From NCBI RefSeq assembly GCF_030812995.1, contig NZ_JAUSTT010000019.1, forward strand, positions 1 through 64,000: 64,000 nucleotides of DNA. The letters run 5' to 3'. Source of the stretch: Bacillus chungangensis (lineage in GTDB: Bacteria > Bacillota > Bacilli > Bacillales > Bacillaceae_C). The notes beneath the pieces are model-generated. The model saw only the letters and a list, made by a program, of their open reading frames with translations, had not been told where the DNA came from and searched no databases. How positions within the stretch are numbered: position 1 is the stretch's first letter; every line of letters starts with the position of its first letter. The position numbers and the translations under genes were made by a program. Positions 1 to 8,230 of this stretch are shown piece by piece.

Positions 1-1
1 A

Positions 2-91
2 TTTTCTGTACGAGGAAAATCGAAGGTAGAAAACGAAATGGGCCTCGCGTTAATGGCAGTGAATTTAAGAAAATTCACTGTCAGCAACTAA
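2..91 (+). CDS. IS1182-family transposase, C-terminal 29 residues (partial)
   Basis: An open frame runs in from the window edge and stops at TAA 89-91. Its end, with GKSKVENEMG followed by LALMAVNLRKFT, is the typical C-terminus of DDE transposases of the IS1182 group: a conserved RGK..V..E.G..L.A.NLRK block ending a few residues later. The N-terminus and the DDE catalytic residues lie outside the window, so it is unknown whether the element is intact. Family assignment rests on this short tail only. Confidence 0.55.
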   Translation, partial: FSVRGKSKVENEMGLALMAVNLRKFTVSN

Positions 92-118
92 GATATAGAA
101 ATATTTACACGCAAAATA

Positions 119-157
119 GAGAAAAAGTGAATTTGAGGATCCTCAAATTCACCTTTC
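119..157 (-). terminator. Rho-independent terminator after the formamidase gene
   Basis: The arms GTGAATTTGAG (127-137) and CTCAAATTCAC (142-152) form a perfect hairpin. A second pairing block, GAGAAA with TTTCTC, lies outside it. Read on the minus strand the stem is followed by a T-run (CACTTTTTCTC). It lies about 50 bases past the stop of the minus-strand gene and could also end the transposase transcript. Confidence 0.6.
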
Positions 158-208
158 TCATTATTTAGAAGCTAGTTATGTCCCAGCCTCTTTAAAAAAT
201 GACTGGTA

Positions 209-1501
209 TCATAATTGGTATTGATCCTCTACATAGTTCAATATGTTTAACTTTTCAAGGTATTTGGCCGGAGCTAAGAAAGTAACCGTTACAACGCCTG
301 GATGACGGCCAATATCAATAGATCCTGTGATCGTCGCTCTGTTTAATACTTCTGGCACAGTAATGCCAAAAGCATCGGCTGCTCTTTGAAGCCCGTTGTC
401 TGTTGCTTCATTTAGATTTGCACCAGTTCCAATAAATGATACAGGCAAGGCATCTTCAAGCTCAGGTACACCCCATTGATCTGCAAGCTTACGTGCAGCT
501 TTTTTCTCTGCTTCTGTTATTGGTTTAGCGACATATGGCAAATCTTCTACGACAGGCAGAACAATTGGGCCGTTAATTTTTGCACCTTTGACGACATGAA
601 CTTGCAATGTTACAATCCCGGCAACGTCTGCCGTATGACCTGCAATTTCCCCATTTCCTTGCATGGCATGCATATCGCCTAAATAGACGCCGCCGCCAGC
701 CACTTTTACTGGACAAATTAGCACTGCTCCCTCACGAACGCGGTTAACGTCCATGTGGCCATCCGTTCTATCCTCAAGTTGTTCCTTCGTTAATCCGTAA
801 TCATGCGGTGCATCAATAAGAAATTGACCAAAATCCCCAGCATTATGAGAATCAGGAATTTGACGTGCAGGTGTCGTTCCAAGCTGTCCAAGGAACGGTC
901 TCATCCTAGCAACTGTACCGACTAAATCATGCGGTGCAAAAGTAACAATCGGATTTTGAATAGAGTTTTCCGGCGTGGACATGTAATCCCTTCCATCCTG
1001 CGCTACTTTTTCAGCAGCCTCCTTATGAAGCGTCACACCGAGTTCTTTATCATGGTCAAATGCAATTGTATAACCATTTGTAAAAATAAATGGTGTTACA
1101 TCTGCCCCACAGTTTGCACAACGAATCGCTTCTTGACCAATGCCTTCAATTTTCGTTTCTGGATTTATCTCACCACATTCAGGACATTTTCCGGCAACAA
1201 ATGGATCGCCAAGAAATCTTCCTTCAACAGGACTGTCGTTTCCTGAAGATGTCACTTGTGATGTTACTTTTATCGATTTAATTTTAATCACAATCGCATC
1301 GCCAACCTCTGCGCCTTCAACAAAAACCGGCTTTGTTACTTCATGTCCTCCACGAAGACATGGCGTAATCATCGGTCCCCAACAACCTGGCGTTGTATTA
1401 GCAACGATGTATCCACCGTCCTTCACTGGACCTAGCATCTGTTCTTCAGGATTTAAAATCCCGTTCGTGAACTCGTTCACAAAAACCGTTTGTTTAGCCA
1501 T
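209..1501 (-). CDS. fmdA: Acetamidase/formamidase family protein
   Basis: This is a 430-residue member of the FmdA_AmdA family, cytoplasmic enzymes that hydrolyse formamide or short amides to ammonia and the carboxylic acid. The family landmarks are visible: an N-terminal block with NTTPGCWGPM, a Gly/Asp-rich core with GDMHAMQGNGE, and a C-terminal segment with SFIGTGANLNEATDNG. It also carries a CPECG...CANCG pair near residues 106-132 that could bind zinc, as in longer FmdA proteins. The ATG is preceded by AAGGAG. The gene stands alone, so a role in nitrogen scavenging is inferred from the family. Substrate preference (formamide or acetamide) cannot be read from sequence. Confidence 0.85.
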   Translation of the reverse strand: MAKQTVFVNEFTNGILNPEEQMLGPVKDGGYIVANTTPGCWGPMITPCLRGGHEVTKPVFVEGAEVGDAIVIKIKSIKVTSQVTSSGNDSPVEGRFLGDPFVAGKCPECGEINPETKIEGIGQEAIRCANCGADVTPFIFTNGYTIAFDHDKELGVTLHKEAAEKVAQDGRDYMSTPENSIQNPIVTFAPHDLVGTVARMRPFLGQLGTTPARQIPDSHNAGDFGQFLIDAPHDYGLTKEQLEDRTDGHMDVNRVREGAVLICPVKVAGGGVYLGDMHAMQGNGEIAGHTADVAGIVTLQVHVVKGAKINGPIVLPVVEDLPYVAKPITEAEKKAARKLADQWGVPELEDALPVSFIGTGANLNEATDNGLQRAADAFGITVPEVLNRATITGSIDIGRHPGVVTVTFLAPAKYLEKLNILNYVEDQYQL

Positions 1502-1540
1502 TACGATCGCTCCTTGTTATATCATGATGTCTTCCACTTT

Positions 1541-1575
1541 CAGCATATCGGTAAACGCTTTATCGAACAAGCCTT
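1541..1575 (-). promoter_or_regulatory. Possible promoter with catabolite-repression (cre) element for fmdA
   Basis: On the minus strand TTGTTC and TATGCT are 17 bases apart. The spacer contains AAAGCGTTTAC (about 1551-1561), the core of a CcpA cre box, with mismatches only at the outermost positions. A cre inside the spacer would mean repression by CcpA when preferred sugars are present. The -35 and -10 matches are modest, so this is tentative. Confidence 0.35.
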
Positions 1576-1693
1576 TTACAAATCGTTCAAAAAACATTCG
1601 GTATTTTTCCTTTTTTTAAAGGTTGACTTTTCATAATGGACTATTTTTTATAAAAACCTTTTATGAAGACATAGTGATAGACACTTATTATTT

Positions 1694-1968
1694 TTCCCAC
1701 ATCTAACTGGCGAGTCAAGACCCCCACCTCAGAGTAAGAGGAACGAAAAAGTCTAAGTGGGGATAACTGAAAGTCAAATGTCCGATTGGTTCGGGTCGAC
1801 AGGATAAGGAAAGCTTCTTGAATCAACATCGCACGAAGAAAAGTGCTCTTCTTTTTCGAGGATGTCGGTCACAAAGGCGTTGCAACAGCACGTTTCGACC
1901 TTAGCCTTTGTTCTACTTTCTTATCAGTAGGGGATGAGAAAAAAACCCCCACTGATGGAAGTTTCACT
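1694..1968 (-). mobile_element. IS200/IS605-like non-autonomous element, copy 1 (about 275 bp)
   Basis: Read on the minus strand it begins GTGAAACTTCC, then a left hairpin (ATCAGTGGGGG pairing with CCCCTACTGAT), and ends with GTTAGATGTGGGA after a CCCACTT/AGGTGGG imperfect hairpin. The same ends occur at 9756-9905. Between them one frame is open for about 45 codons from the left hairpin to a TGA and ends PVDPNQSDI; this may be the 3' tail of a tnpB gene. AAAAATAA flanks the element on both sides. Subterminal hairpins at both ends and no long terminal inverted repeats fit the IS200/IS605 pattern; the family assignment is inferred. Confidence 0.6.
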
Positions 1969-2150
1969 TTATTTTTAATGTATCCATATTTAAACAGGCT
2001 ATGCTCTTCTTTTTATAAGACTGATAGTAGAGCCAATTTCAATATCCACTTATCTCCTCCACCCCTGTCCCTTTCAGGTTAAGAAATCGAACATACATTA
2101 AATAGTAAGGACAATTAAGTTCAATTCCTATTTAGAAGGGAGGAAAAAAG

Positions 2151-2561
2151 ATGGATTTAGGAAAAACAAGAAAACAGCTTTGCCAAGAATTTGCCCGCAT
2201 TCTCGATGGAGCTGGGAGTCTTGATGAAAATGGTGTCTGCCTCGTGCAAAAGTTTCGTAATTTAAAATTTACCATTCTTGGCCGCCGTACTCGTTCACCA
2301 TTAGTACTGCCACAATTTTTCACTTTTGAAGATCTCGATTCTCAAGGCAGGGCATTAAATTTAGGAGAAACTGTACTATTGCAAGAAGAAATAAATCCAT
2401 TATTAACAGAACTGCGAAAACGAAATATTATCGTAACAGCAGTCCATAACCACTGGTTATTCGAGGAACCAAGAGCAATGTATATGCATTTTGAATCGAT
2501 TGAACCACCACTGGTATTTGCAAGAAAAATAAGAGAAGCATTTCGTGTTTTAAAACGTTAA
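2151..2561 (+). CDS. DUF1259 (LppY/LpqO-like) domain protein
   Basis: The 136-residue protein has the DUF1259 pattern: a central AVHNHWLFEEP block, then MYMHFESIEPP, where the family usually shows HNH and a [FL]HFW-like segment. No signal peptide or membrane segment is seen, so it is probably cytoplasmic. The biochemical role of the family is not established. The start ATG follows GAAGGGAGG at good spacing. It is monocistronic, with a hairpin terminator 25 bases after the stop. Histidine spacing suggests possible metal binding, but that is inference. Confidence 0.8.
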   Translation: MDLGKTRKQLCQEFARILDGAGSLDENGVCLVQKFRNLKFTILGRRTRSPLVLPQFFTFEDLDSQGRALNLGETVLLQEEINPLLTELRKRNIIVTAVHNHWLFEEPRAMYMHFESIEPPLVFARKIREAFRVLKR

Positions 2562-2585
2562 ATGTTTGAGCTGTGATCTATTGAC

Positions 2586-2616
2586 AAAAGAACGCTAGCG
2601 CTGGAGGCGTTCTTTT
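2586..2616 (+). terminator. Bidirectional rho-independent terminator
   Basis: AAAAGAACGC (2586-2595) and GCGTTCTTTT (2607-2616) form a perfect 10-bp stem with an 11-base loop and A/T flanks. It follows the DUF1259 gene. Confidence 0.8.
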
Positions 2617-2692
2617 GATGACTTTTAATACTTATTTTCTCGTCATATAGAAAGGATCGATGAACTAAATCATGAAATGACAATTCTTTCTA

Positions 2693-2721
2693 AAACAGGA
2701 AGCGAAAATTGCTTCCTGTTT
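2693..2721. terminator. Second terminator-like hairpin
   Basis: AAACAGGAAGC (2693-2703) and GCTTCCTGTTT (2711-2721) form a perfect stem with a 7-base loop. It lies between the DUF1259 gene and the threonate operon and may insulate the two. The rest of the gap 2562-2933 shows no gene. Confidence 0.55.
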
Positions 2722-2933
2722 CATGTTTGAAGAACTAACACCTTCCATTCCTCTTCAGGCACTTAAAACCTCTTACGAATGAATGTTAACTTTTAATATC
2801 TTGCTTTATTTCATATTTAGTAATAATGATTTGCTTTGCAATGCTCTCTCATCCATTTTCATGAGGGAAATCATGATTTTTTTCACTTTATTATCATAAA
2901 AAGTACCCTAAATAAATGGAACAAGAGCAAATC

Positions 2934-2962
2934 TTGACAACAATGAACAAGTGTAACATAAT
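2934..2962 (+). promoter_or_regulatory. Sigma-A promoter of the acid-sugar operon
   Basis: TTGACA (2934-2939) and CATAAT (2957-2962) are separated by 17 bases: a perfect -35, a five-of-six -10 and ideal spacing. Transcription would start near 2969. This is downstream of an ATG at 2916 in the same frame as the regulator, which supports the later start at 3009. Confidence 0.7.
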
Positions 2963-3008
2963 TAAACATGTAAGGATGTTAAAAATGAACAAAAGGAGGC
3001 TAAATCAG

Positions 3009-3779
3009 ATGTTAGTTCTTGAACGTCGTCGATGGATTGAAACACAAATTGCCAATAAAGGGAAAATAGACATTGAAGAACTTGCTAAGCAATTAGACGT
3101 TTCTAGTATGACTATTCGACGTGATTTAGCTGAACTTGAAAAAGAAGGAAAAGCTATCCGCACTTATGGAGGAGCTGTTTCTCCTACATCGCTGATTGGC
3201 GAAACCCCATATGCTTCGAAGAAAGGACAGAACATCTATGAAAAGCAATTGATTGCAAATAAAGCGCTCACAATCATACCTGAAAATGCGAGTATTTTGT
3301 TAGATTCAGGTACAACTACAATAGAGGTTGCTAAGCGGTTAAAACAGAGGAATGATATCACTATTATTACAAATGATATTAAAATAGCTGCTGAATTAAT
3401 TGATAGTCAATTAAAAGTGATTGTGACAGGCGGAGAATTACAAAATAATGTAGGCGCTTTATATGGATGGCCAACCCAAGAAATATTAAAAAATATTCAT
3501 GTTGATATCTTTTTCTTAGGTGCACATGCGATAGATATTCAAGCTGGCATTACTGCTCCTACCTTTGAAAAGGCTTTAATTAAAAAAATGATGATGGAAG
3601 CTGCTGAGCAAACGTGGCTGCTTGCAGACTCGAGCAAATTTAACAAAAAAGCATTTTCAGCCGTTTGTTCTTTTGAAAGCTTGGAAGGAATGATAACGGA
3701 TTCAAAACATGATATTCCTGACAGAGAAAAGTATGAAGAACAAGTCATGCTGCTATTTGGAGAGGAGGTTTCATCATGA
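3009..3779 (+). CDS. DeoR-family transcriptional regulator
   Basis: A 256-residue repressor-type protein with an N-terminal winged helix (about residues 5-57, with ELAKQLDVSSMTIRRDLAEL) and a C-terminal DeoR sugar-phosphate sensor domain (LLDSGTTTIEVAKRL, then TNDI and VTGGEL). The ATG at 3009 was chosen because AAAGGAGG sits 8 bases upstream and the promoter overlaps the longer reading frame. The stop overlaps the next ATG (ATGA). Members of this family usually bind a phosphorylated intermediate of the pathway they control, so it likely governs this operon and itself, with a threonate-type phosphate as inducer; the ligand is inferred. Confidence 0.88.
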   Translation: MLVLERRRWIETQIANKGKIDIEELAKQLDVSSMTIRRDLAELEKEGKAIRTYGGAVSPTSLIGETPYASKKGQNIYEKQLIANKALTIIPENASILLDSGTTTIEVAKRLKQRNDITIITNDIKIAAELIDSQLKVIVTGGELQNNVGALYGWPTQEILKNIHVDIFFLGAHAIDIQAGITAPTFEKALIKKMMMEAAEQTWLLADSSKFNKKAFSAVCSFESLEGMITDSKHDIPDREKYEEQVMLLFGEEVSS

Positions 3780-5092
3780 AAGTTGGAGTCATTGCTGATG
3801 ATTTAACAGGTGCGAATGGTACAGGTGTAAGATTAGCGAAGCAAGGTTTCAAAACAACAACCATCGTTCAAAATGCACCATTTCCGACGTCAAATAAATA
3901 TGACGCGATTTGTATTGATACAGATAGCCGCTATGCAAAAAAGGAAATTGCGATCGATCGTGTGAAAAGGGCCGTCCATTGTTTTAAGCAATGGGGTGCC
4001 AAAGTTTTTTGCAAACGAATTGACAGTACGATCCGCGGCAATATTGGCATCGAAATTGATACATTGCTCGATGAGCTTGGCAAAGATGCAATTGCAATCG
4101 CAGTTCCGTCATTTCCAGACTCAGGACGAATTACAACAGGCGGATTTTTATTAGTGGATGGGACACCTGTTCAAGAAACGGATGTTGCTAGAGACCCGAT
4201 CACGCCAATTACAAACTCTTTCGTTCCGGCAATCATTGAAGAACAAAGCAAATACCCTGTTGCTCATATCGGTTTAGATGTCGTGCTATCAGGAATTGAT
4301 GCGATCACAACCGAGATGCAATTAAAAGTGAAAGCAGGAAAAAGAATCATCGTCATTGATGCGGTAAGCGATGAACAAATTGAAGCGATCGCAACCGCAA
4401 TGTCAAATTTAAAAGATAATATGATGATACCGGTTGATCCAGGACCATTAACAGCTTACTATTCTAAAGCTTATTTACATCAGATGGCTAGCGAACAAAA
4501 ACTGCTTGTAACAGTTGGAAGTGTGACTTCTTTAACTGGAAGGCAGCTTGAATACTTATTTGCAAAAACGAATGCCACTCCAGTTTATGTAGATCCAGCG
4601 AAGTTAGCAACTTACAGCGACTCTTGGCAAAAAGAAATTGATCGCGCTATTGCAGCAGGCTTAGAAGCCCTCAAAACAGAAACGATACTAATCGTCACGA
4701 CTTATTTACCAGGAAATAAATTGCTTCAATTGAAACCGCTATCTGAAATGGAACAAGTATCAGAAGATGCATTAGCAAAACGGATCACTGATGGACTTGC
4801 TGCCATCAGCAGGAGGATTATTGAGCGAAGTCCTTATCCAATTGCTGGTTGTTTTTCAAGCGGCGGAGATGTAACTGCTTCCTTATGTGCAGTTGCTGGC
4901 GCCAATGGAATTGAATTGGAAGATGAAGTACTTCCCCTTGCTGCTTATGGCAAATTTGCTGGTGGGTTCTTTGATGGTCTGCCTGTCGTCACGAAAGGCG
5001 GAATGGTAGGCGATAAAAGAGCTATCTACGAAAGCATTAGATTTTTACAAGCAAAAATATTTAATCATCAAAGGAGTGTTCACAATGACTGA
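3776..5092 (+). CDS. dtnK: Four-carbon acid sugar kinase (DUF1537 family; D-threonate kinase-like)
   Basis: The 438-residue protein begins [17 protein letters not shown], the N-terminal motif of the DUF1537 kinases, which phosphorylate the 4-hydroxyl of threonate or erythronate with ATP. The C-terminal nucleotide-binding half shows [10 protein letters not shown] near residue 360 and a late GKFAGG block. Family length is about 420-440, so it is full length. It overlaps the regulator by 4 bases and the dehydrogenase by 8. With a PdxA2-type partner the expected pathway is acid sugar to 4-phosphate to 3-keto acid to dihydroxyacetone phosphate. Which epimer is used cannot be settled from sequence. 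Confidence 0.85.
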   Translation: MKVGVIADDLTGANGTGVRLAKQGFKTTTIVQNAPFPTSNKYDAICIDTDSRYAKKEIAIDRVKRAVHCFKQWGAKVFCKRIDSTIRGNIGIEIDTLLDELGKDAIAIAVPSFPDSGRITTGGFLLVDGTPVQETDVARDPITPITNSFVPAIIEEQSKYPVAHIGLDVVLSGIDAITTEMQLKVKAGKRIIVIDAVSDEQIEAIATAMSNLKDNMMIPVDPGPLTAYYSKAYLHQMASEQKLLVTVGSVTSLTGRQLEYLFAKTNATPVYVDPAKLATYSDSWQKEIDRAIAAGLEALKTETILIVTTYLPGNKLLQLKPLSEMEQVSEDALAKRITDGLAAISRRIIERSPYPIAGCFSSGGDVTASLCAVAGANGIELEDEVLPLAAYGKFAGGFFDGLPVVTKGGMVGDKRAIYESIRFLQAKIFNHQRSVHND

Positions 5093-6098
5093 CACAACAA
5101 ACATTATCGCAATTCCAATGGGCGACCCAGCTGGTATTGGGCCTGAAATTACCGTCAAGGCACTAAATAAGCAAGAAATTTATGATGTTTGTTCACCTCT
5201 TGTAATCGGACATGCTGAAGTATTGAAAAACGCCTTAAAAATGACGAATACAAACTTAAATATTCGGTCGATCAACGAACCATCTGAGGGCTTATATGAA
5301 TACGGAACAATTGATGTGATTTCATTGGACAACCTTGATATGAGTAGTCTAGAAATCGGCTCCATTCAAGCTCAATGCGGTCGAGCAGCTTACGAGTATA
5401 TCGAAAAATCTGTTGACTATGCTTTAGCTGGAAAAGTTGCAGCATTAGCAACAACTCCTATTAACAAAGAATCGCTTAAAGCCGCAAAAGTACCATATAT
5501 CGGACATACTGAAATTTTAGAAGATCTCACAAAATCATATGATCCATTAACAATGTTTGAAGTATTAAATATGAGAATTTTCTTCTTAACAAGACATTTA
5601 TCTTTAAAAGATGCAATTGCAGAAATGACAAAAGAGAGAGTAAGCGATTATTTGGTTCGATGTGATGAAGCACTGCAGCGTCTTGGCGTAAAAGATAGAA
5701 AAATTGCAGTAGCTGCGTTAAATCCTCATGGCGGTGAAAGCGGATTATTTGGCCGGGAGGAAATTGAAGAAATTACACCGGGTATTGAAGCAGCAATTGA
5801 AAAAGGCATAGACGCAGTTGGTCCCGTACCTGCTGACTCTGTATTTCATCACGCATTAAATGGCCGCTATGCAGCAGTATTATCTTTGTATCACGACCAA
5901 GGACATATTGCAGCGAAAATGACCGACTTCGAAAGAACGATATCGATCACAAACGGCCTGCCATTTTTACGAACTTCCGTTGACCATGGCACAGCCTTTG
6001 ATATTGCTGGAAAAGGCATCGCTTCAAGTGTCAGTATGGAAGAATGCATCAAATTAGCAGCAAAGTATGGAAAAAACTTTAACGCGATTCATTCTTAA
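5085..6098 (+). CDS. pdxA2: PdxA2-type 4-phosphate dehydrogenase (D-threonate/D-erythronate 4-phosphate)
   Basis: This 337-residue NAD-dependent oxidative decarboxylase belongs to the PdxA family. Landmarks are [13 protein letters not shown] at the N-terminus, the metal-ligand histidine of GHTEIL, the [11 protein letters not shown] block and LYHDQGH, whose histidines bind the divalent metal. Vitamin B6 PdxA enzymes share these motifs; assignment to the catabolic PdxA2 branch rests on the adjacent DUF1537 kinase and permease. ATG 5085 was preferred over GTG 5076, which overlaps the ribosome binding site AAAGGAG. It would convert the kinase product to dihydroxyacetone phosphate and CO2. Confidence 0.85.
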   Translation: MTDTTNIIAIPMGDPAGIGPEITVKALNKQEIYDVCSPLVIGHAEVLKNALKMTNTNLNIRSINEPSEGLYEYGTIDVISLDNLDMSSLEIGSIQAQCGRAAYEYIEKSVDYALAGKVAALATTPINKESLKAAKVPYIGHTEILEDLTKSYDPLTMFEVLNMRIFFLTRHLSLKDAIAEMTKERVSDYLVRCDEALQRLGVKDRKIAVAALNPHGGESGLFGREEIEEITPGIEAAIEKGIDAVGPVPADSVFHHALNGRYAAVLSLYHDQGHIAAKMTDFERTISITNGLPFLRTSVDHGTAFDIAGKGIASSVSMEECIKLAAKYGKNFNAIHS

Positions 6099-6171
6099 AC
6101 GTGATTCACATAAATGTTCAATCAAACAAAATAGATCGATAACAAGAGGCTGCTATAAAGAAGGAGGATAA

Positions 6172-7542
6172 ATGATGGACGTATCCGGTGGACAAATGAT
6201 GTTAGGACTTGGGCTTGGTGTCCTCGTGTTAATTTTCCTAGTACTAAAAACAAAAATTCACGCTTTTCTTGCATTAATTATTGCAGCGTCTGTTACAGGT
6301 TTAGTCGGGGGCATGCCTGCTCCCGATGTTGTTAATGCCATAACAGCAGGATTTGGTTCAACGCTAGGATCAATCGGTATTGTCATTGGTTTTGGCGTCA
6401 TGATGGGAAGGATATTAGAAGTCTCGGGCGCTGCAGAAAGAATGGCTTATACAGTAGTCAAACGTCTTGGAAAAAGAAAAGAAGAATGGGCAATGGCGAT
6501 TACAGGATATATCGTATCGATTCCCATCTTCGTCGATTCGGCGTTTGTAATTTTAACGCCGCTTATTAAAGCGCTATCAAAGAAAACAGGTAAATCTGTC
6601 GTTGCCCTTGGCGTAGCGCTTGGCGTTGGTTTAATTGCAACACACCACGCCGTTCCGCCAACACCGGGTCCACTTGGTGTCGCTGGCATCTATGGTGTTG
6701 ATGTTGGTCTAATGCTATTGTGGGGATTAATCTTTGCCATCCCTATTATGATTGTTGGTGTGATTTATGCGAAATGGCTTGGAAATAAAATTTATCAGCT
6801 TCCTGATGAAACTGGCTTAGGTTTTATCAGACCTGAAAAACAGATCACAGTGGAAGAATACATTGAAAATGCAGAAAACAAAGATCTTCCTTCGTTAACA
6901 CGATCCATCTTGCCAATCATCGTACCAATAGTATTAATTTTTATGAATACATTGATCTCGTCACTTGGACGAACAGGAGGCATCTATGATTATTTATCCT
7001 TTTTTGGTTCCCCTGTCATTGCAGTTGGAATCGGATTAATTTTCGCTATATATGGACTCTATCATCATGCTAAACAATCTGAAGCAATTGAACGAATGGA
7101 AGAAGGCATCAAAACAGCGGGCATCATTTTACTTGTAACAGGTGCTGGCGGCGCACTCGGAAATGTGCTGAGAGAAAGCGGAAGTGGAGATTATATCGCT
7201 CAGCAAGTTGCCAACATTCATATGCCAGCCATTTTAATTCCTTTTGTAATCGCTTCACTCGTTAGACTGATTCAAGGCAGCGGAACAGTTGCAATGATCA
7301 CAGCTGCATCGATCTCAGCTCCAATTTTAGCTGGATTAGACGTTAACATGGCATTAGCTGCACAAGCTTCCGCACTAGGTGCACTCGTATTTTCTTATTT
7401 TAATGATAGCTTCTTCTGGGTTTTAAATCGGATGCTAGGCATTAAAAATGTGAAAGAACAAATCTTAACATGGTCCGTTCCGACAACATTAGCCTGGCTC
7501 GTATCACTTGTTATGCTGCTGATTGCAAACGCATTCGTATAA
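6172..7542 (+). CDS. GntP-family proton/acid-sugar symporter
   Basis: A 456-residue polytopic membrane protein of the gluconate:H+ symporter family. It opens with a hydrophobic segment (LGLGVLVLIFLVLKTKIHAF) and has family blocks such as FGVMMGRILEVSGAAERMA, THHAVPPTPGPLG and the late LIQGSGTVAMITA. About 12 membrane helices are expected. A GGAGG site lies just ahead of tandem ATGs. As the last gene of the operon it most likely imports the four-carbon acid sugar that the kinase and dehydrogenase degrade. The substrate is inferred from context, since GntP proteins transport gluconate, idonate and related acids. Confidence 0.88.
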   Translation: MMDVSGGQMMLGLGLGVLVLIFLVLKTKIHAFLALIIAASVTGLVGGMPAPDVVNAITAGFGSTLGSIGIVIGFGVMMGRILEVSGAAERMAYTVVKRLGKRKEEWAMAITGYIVSIPIFVDSAFVILTPLIKALSKKTGKSVVALGVALGVGLIATHHAVPPTPGPLGVAGIYGVDVGLMLLWGLIFAIPIMIVGVIYAKWLGNKIYQLPDETGLGFIRPEKQITVEEYIENAENKDLPSLTRSILPIIVPIVLIFMNTLISSLGRTGGIYDYLSFFGSPVIAVGIGLIFAIYGLYHHAKQSEAIERMEEGIKTAGIILLVTGAGGALGNVLRESGSGDYIAQQVANIHMPAILIPFVIASLVRLIQGSGTVAMITAASISAPILAGLDVNMALAAQASALGALVFSYFNDSFFWVLNRMLGIKNVKEQILTWSVPTTLAWLVSLVMLLIANAFV

Positions 7543-7552
7543 TGAATAATAG

Positions 7553-7589
7553 GTGGCGCAAAAGATGCTAAAGTGTTCTTTTGTGCCAC
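7553..7589 (+). terminator. Hairpin after the permease gene
   Basis: GTGGCGCAAAAG (7553-7564) pairs with CTTTTGTGCCAC (7578-7589) with one G-U pair and a 13-base loop. No long T-run follows, so termination may be partial. Confidence 0.55.
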
Positions 7590-7619
7590 TATATGCATTG
7601 TTCATACGTTTTATAAATA

Positions 7620-8150
7620 AAGCTTCTTTTGCAAATGAAGAATGGTTTCTTTCGACACCCCTGTACATTCGATGATTGTTTCAATATCCATTTTTTTTTT
7701 GCAGCATCTTCTTTGCTACTTCTTTTACTCCTACTTTGATTCCCACCTCTTTGCCTTGCTTAATTCCTCACGATTCATTACAATGTAGTCTTTTATCATG
7801 GGCTTGGTTCTATTTTCATTGGCTGCATGAGTGTTGATACCTCCTTATCTATAAGTGGATTAGCTGAATTTGAAGCTTTTCTTTTGAGTCTATTGGGATG
7901 TTAAGCGAATAATCAATGAAGGAAAACAGTGTGTTGAGGTAGCTGCGCTTGTTTTGGCGGAGAATATGCTTATCTTGAAGTACGAGTGTGAGGAGGTTGC
8001 GTTTAAATTGACAGCGGATGTCCATGGCTTTGTTTATTTCTAGCGCATACTGTCCAGCTAAGATTGCATAAGCAAAGCGGTTATTCATACTGAGAAAGTT
8101 TGTTTCATCTTGATCGAGGATTTTATAAGTATTGAATTGATACATACCTT
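7620..8150 (-). pseudogene. Decayed 5'-truncated copy of an Rpn-family nuclease/transposase gene
   Basis: The minus strand matches the middle and end of the intact gene at 16851-17909. The longest piece (start near 8145) reads YQFNTYKILDQDET, almost identical to the intact protein, then runs through LQDKHILRQNKRSYLNTLFSF. About the first 170 residues are missing and the C-terminal lysine/glutamate repeat is shortened and frameshifted between 7690 and 7850. Similarity stops sharply near 8150, next to the DUF2332 gene. It is a dead paralogue, probably from duplication within the genome. Confidence 0.8.
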
Positions 8151-8230
8151 TCGTCTGAAGAGAAAGAAAATTAAAATATTTATCGTAGATATTATGGTAT
8201 CATGTACATAACAAGGAAGGAGGCAAGGAA

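Larger units (their letters stand above)
1..190 (+). mobile_element. Right end of an IS1182-type insertion sequence (cut by window edge)
   Basis: The stretch holds the last codons of a transposase, then a non-coding tail ending near 175-190 in GTTATGTCCCAGCCTC, the kind of terminal inverted repeat seen in IS1182-family elements. The tail has two perfect inverted repeats that share the word GTGAATTT, at 57-80 and 127-152. The left end is outside the window, so the exact boundary and any target duplication cannot be checked. Confidence 0.55.

Noticed and set aside
1843-2082. 79-codon plus-strand frame
   Set aside because: It is the complement of the mini-element and of its flank, without a binding site.
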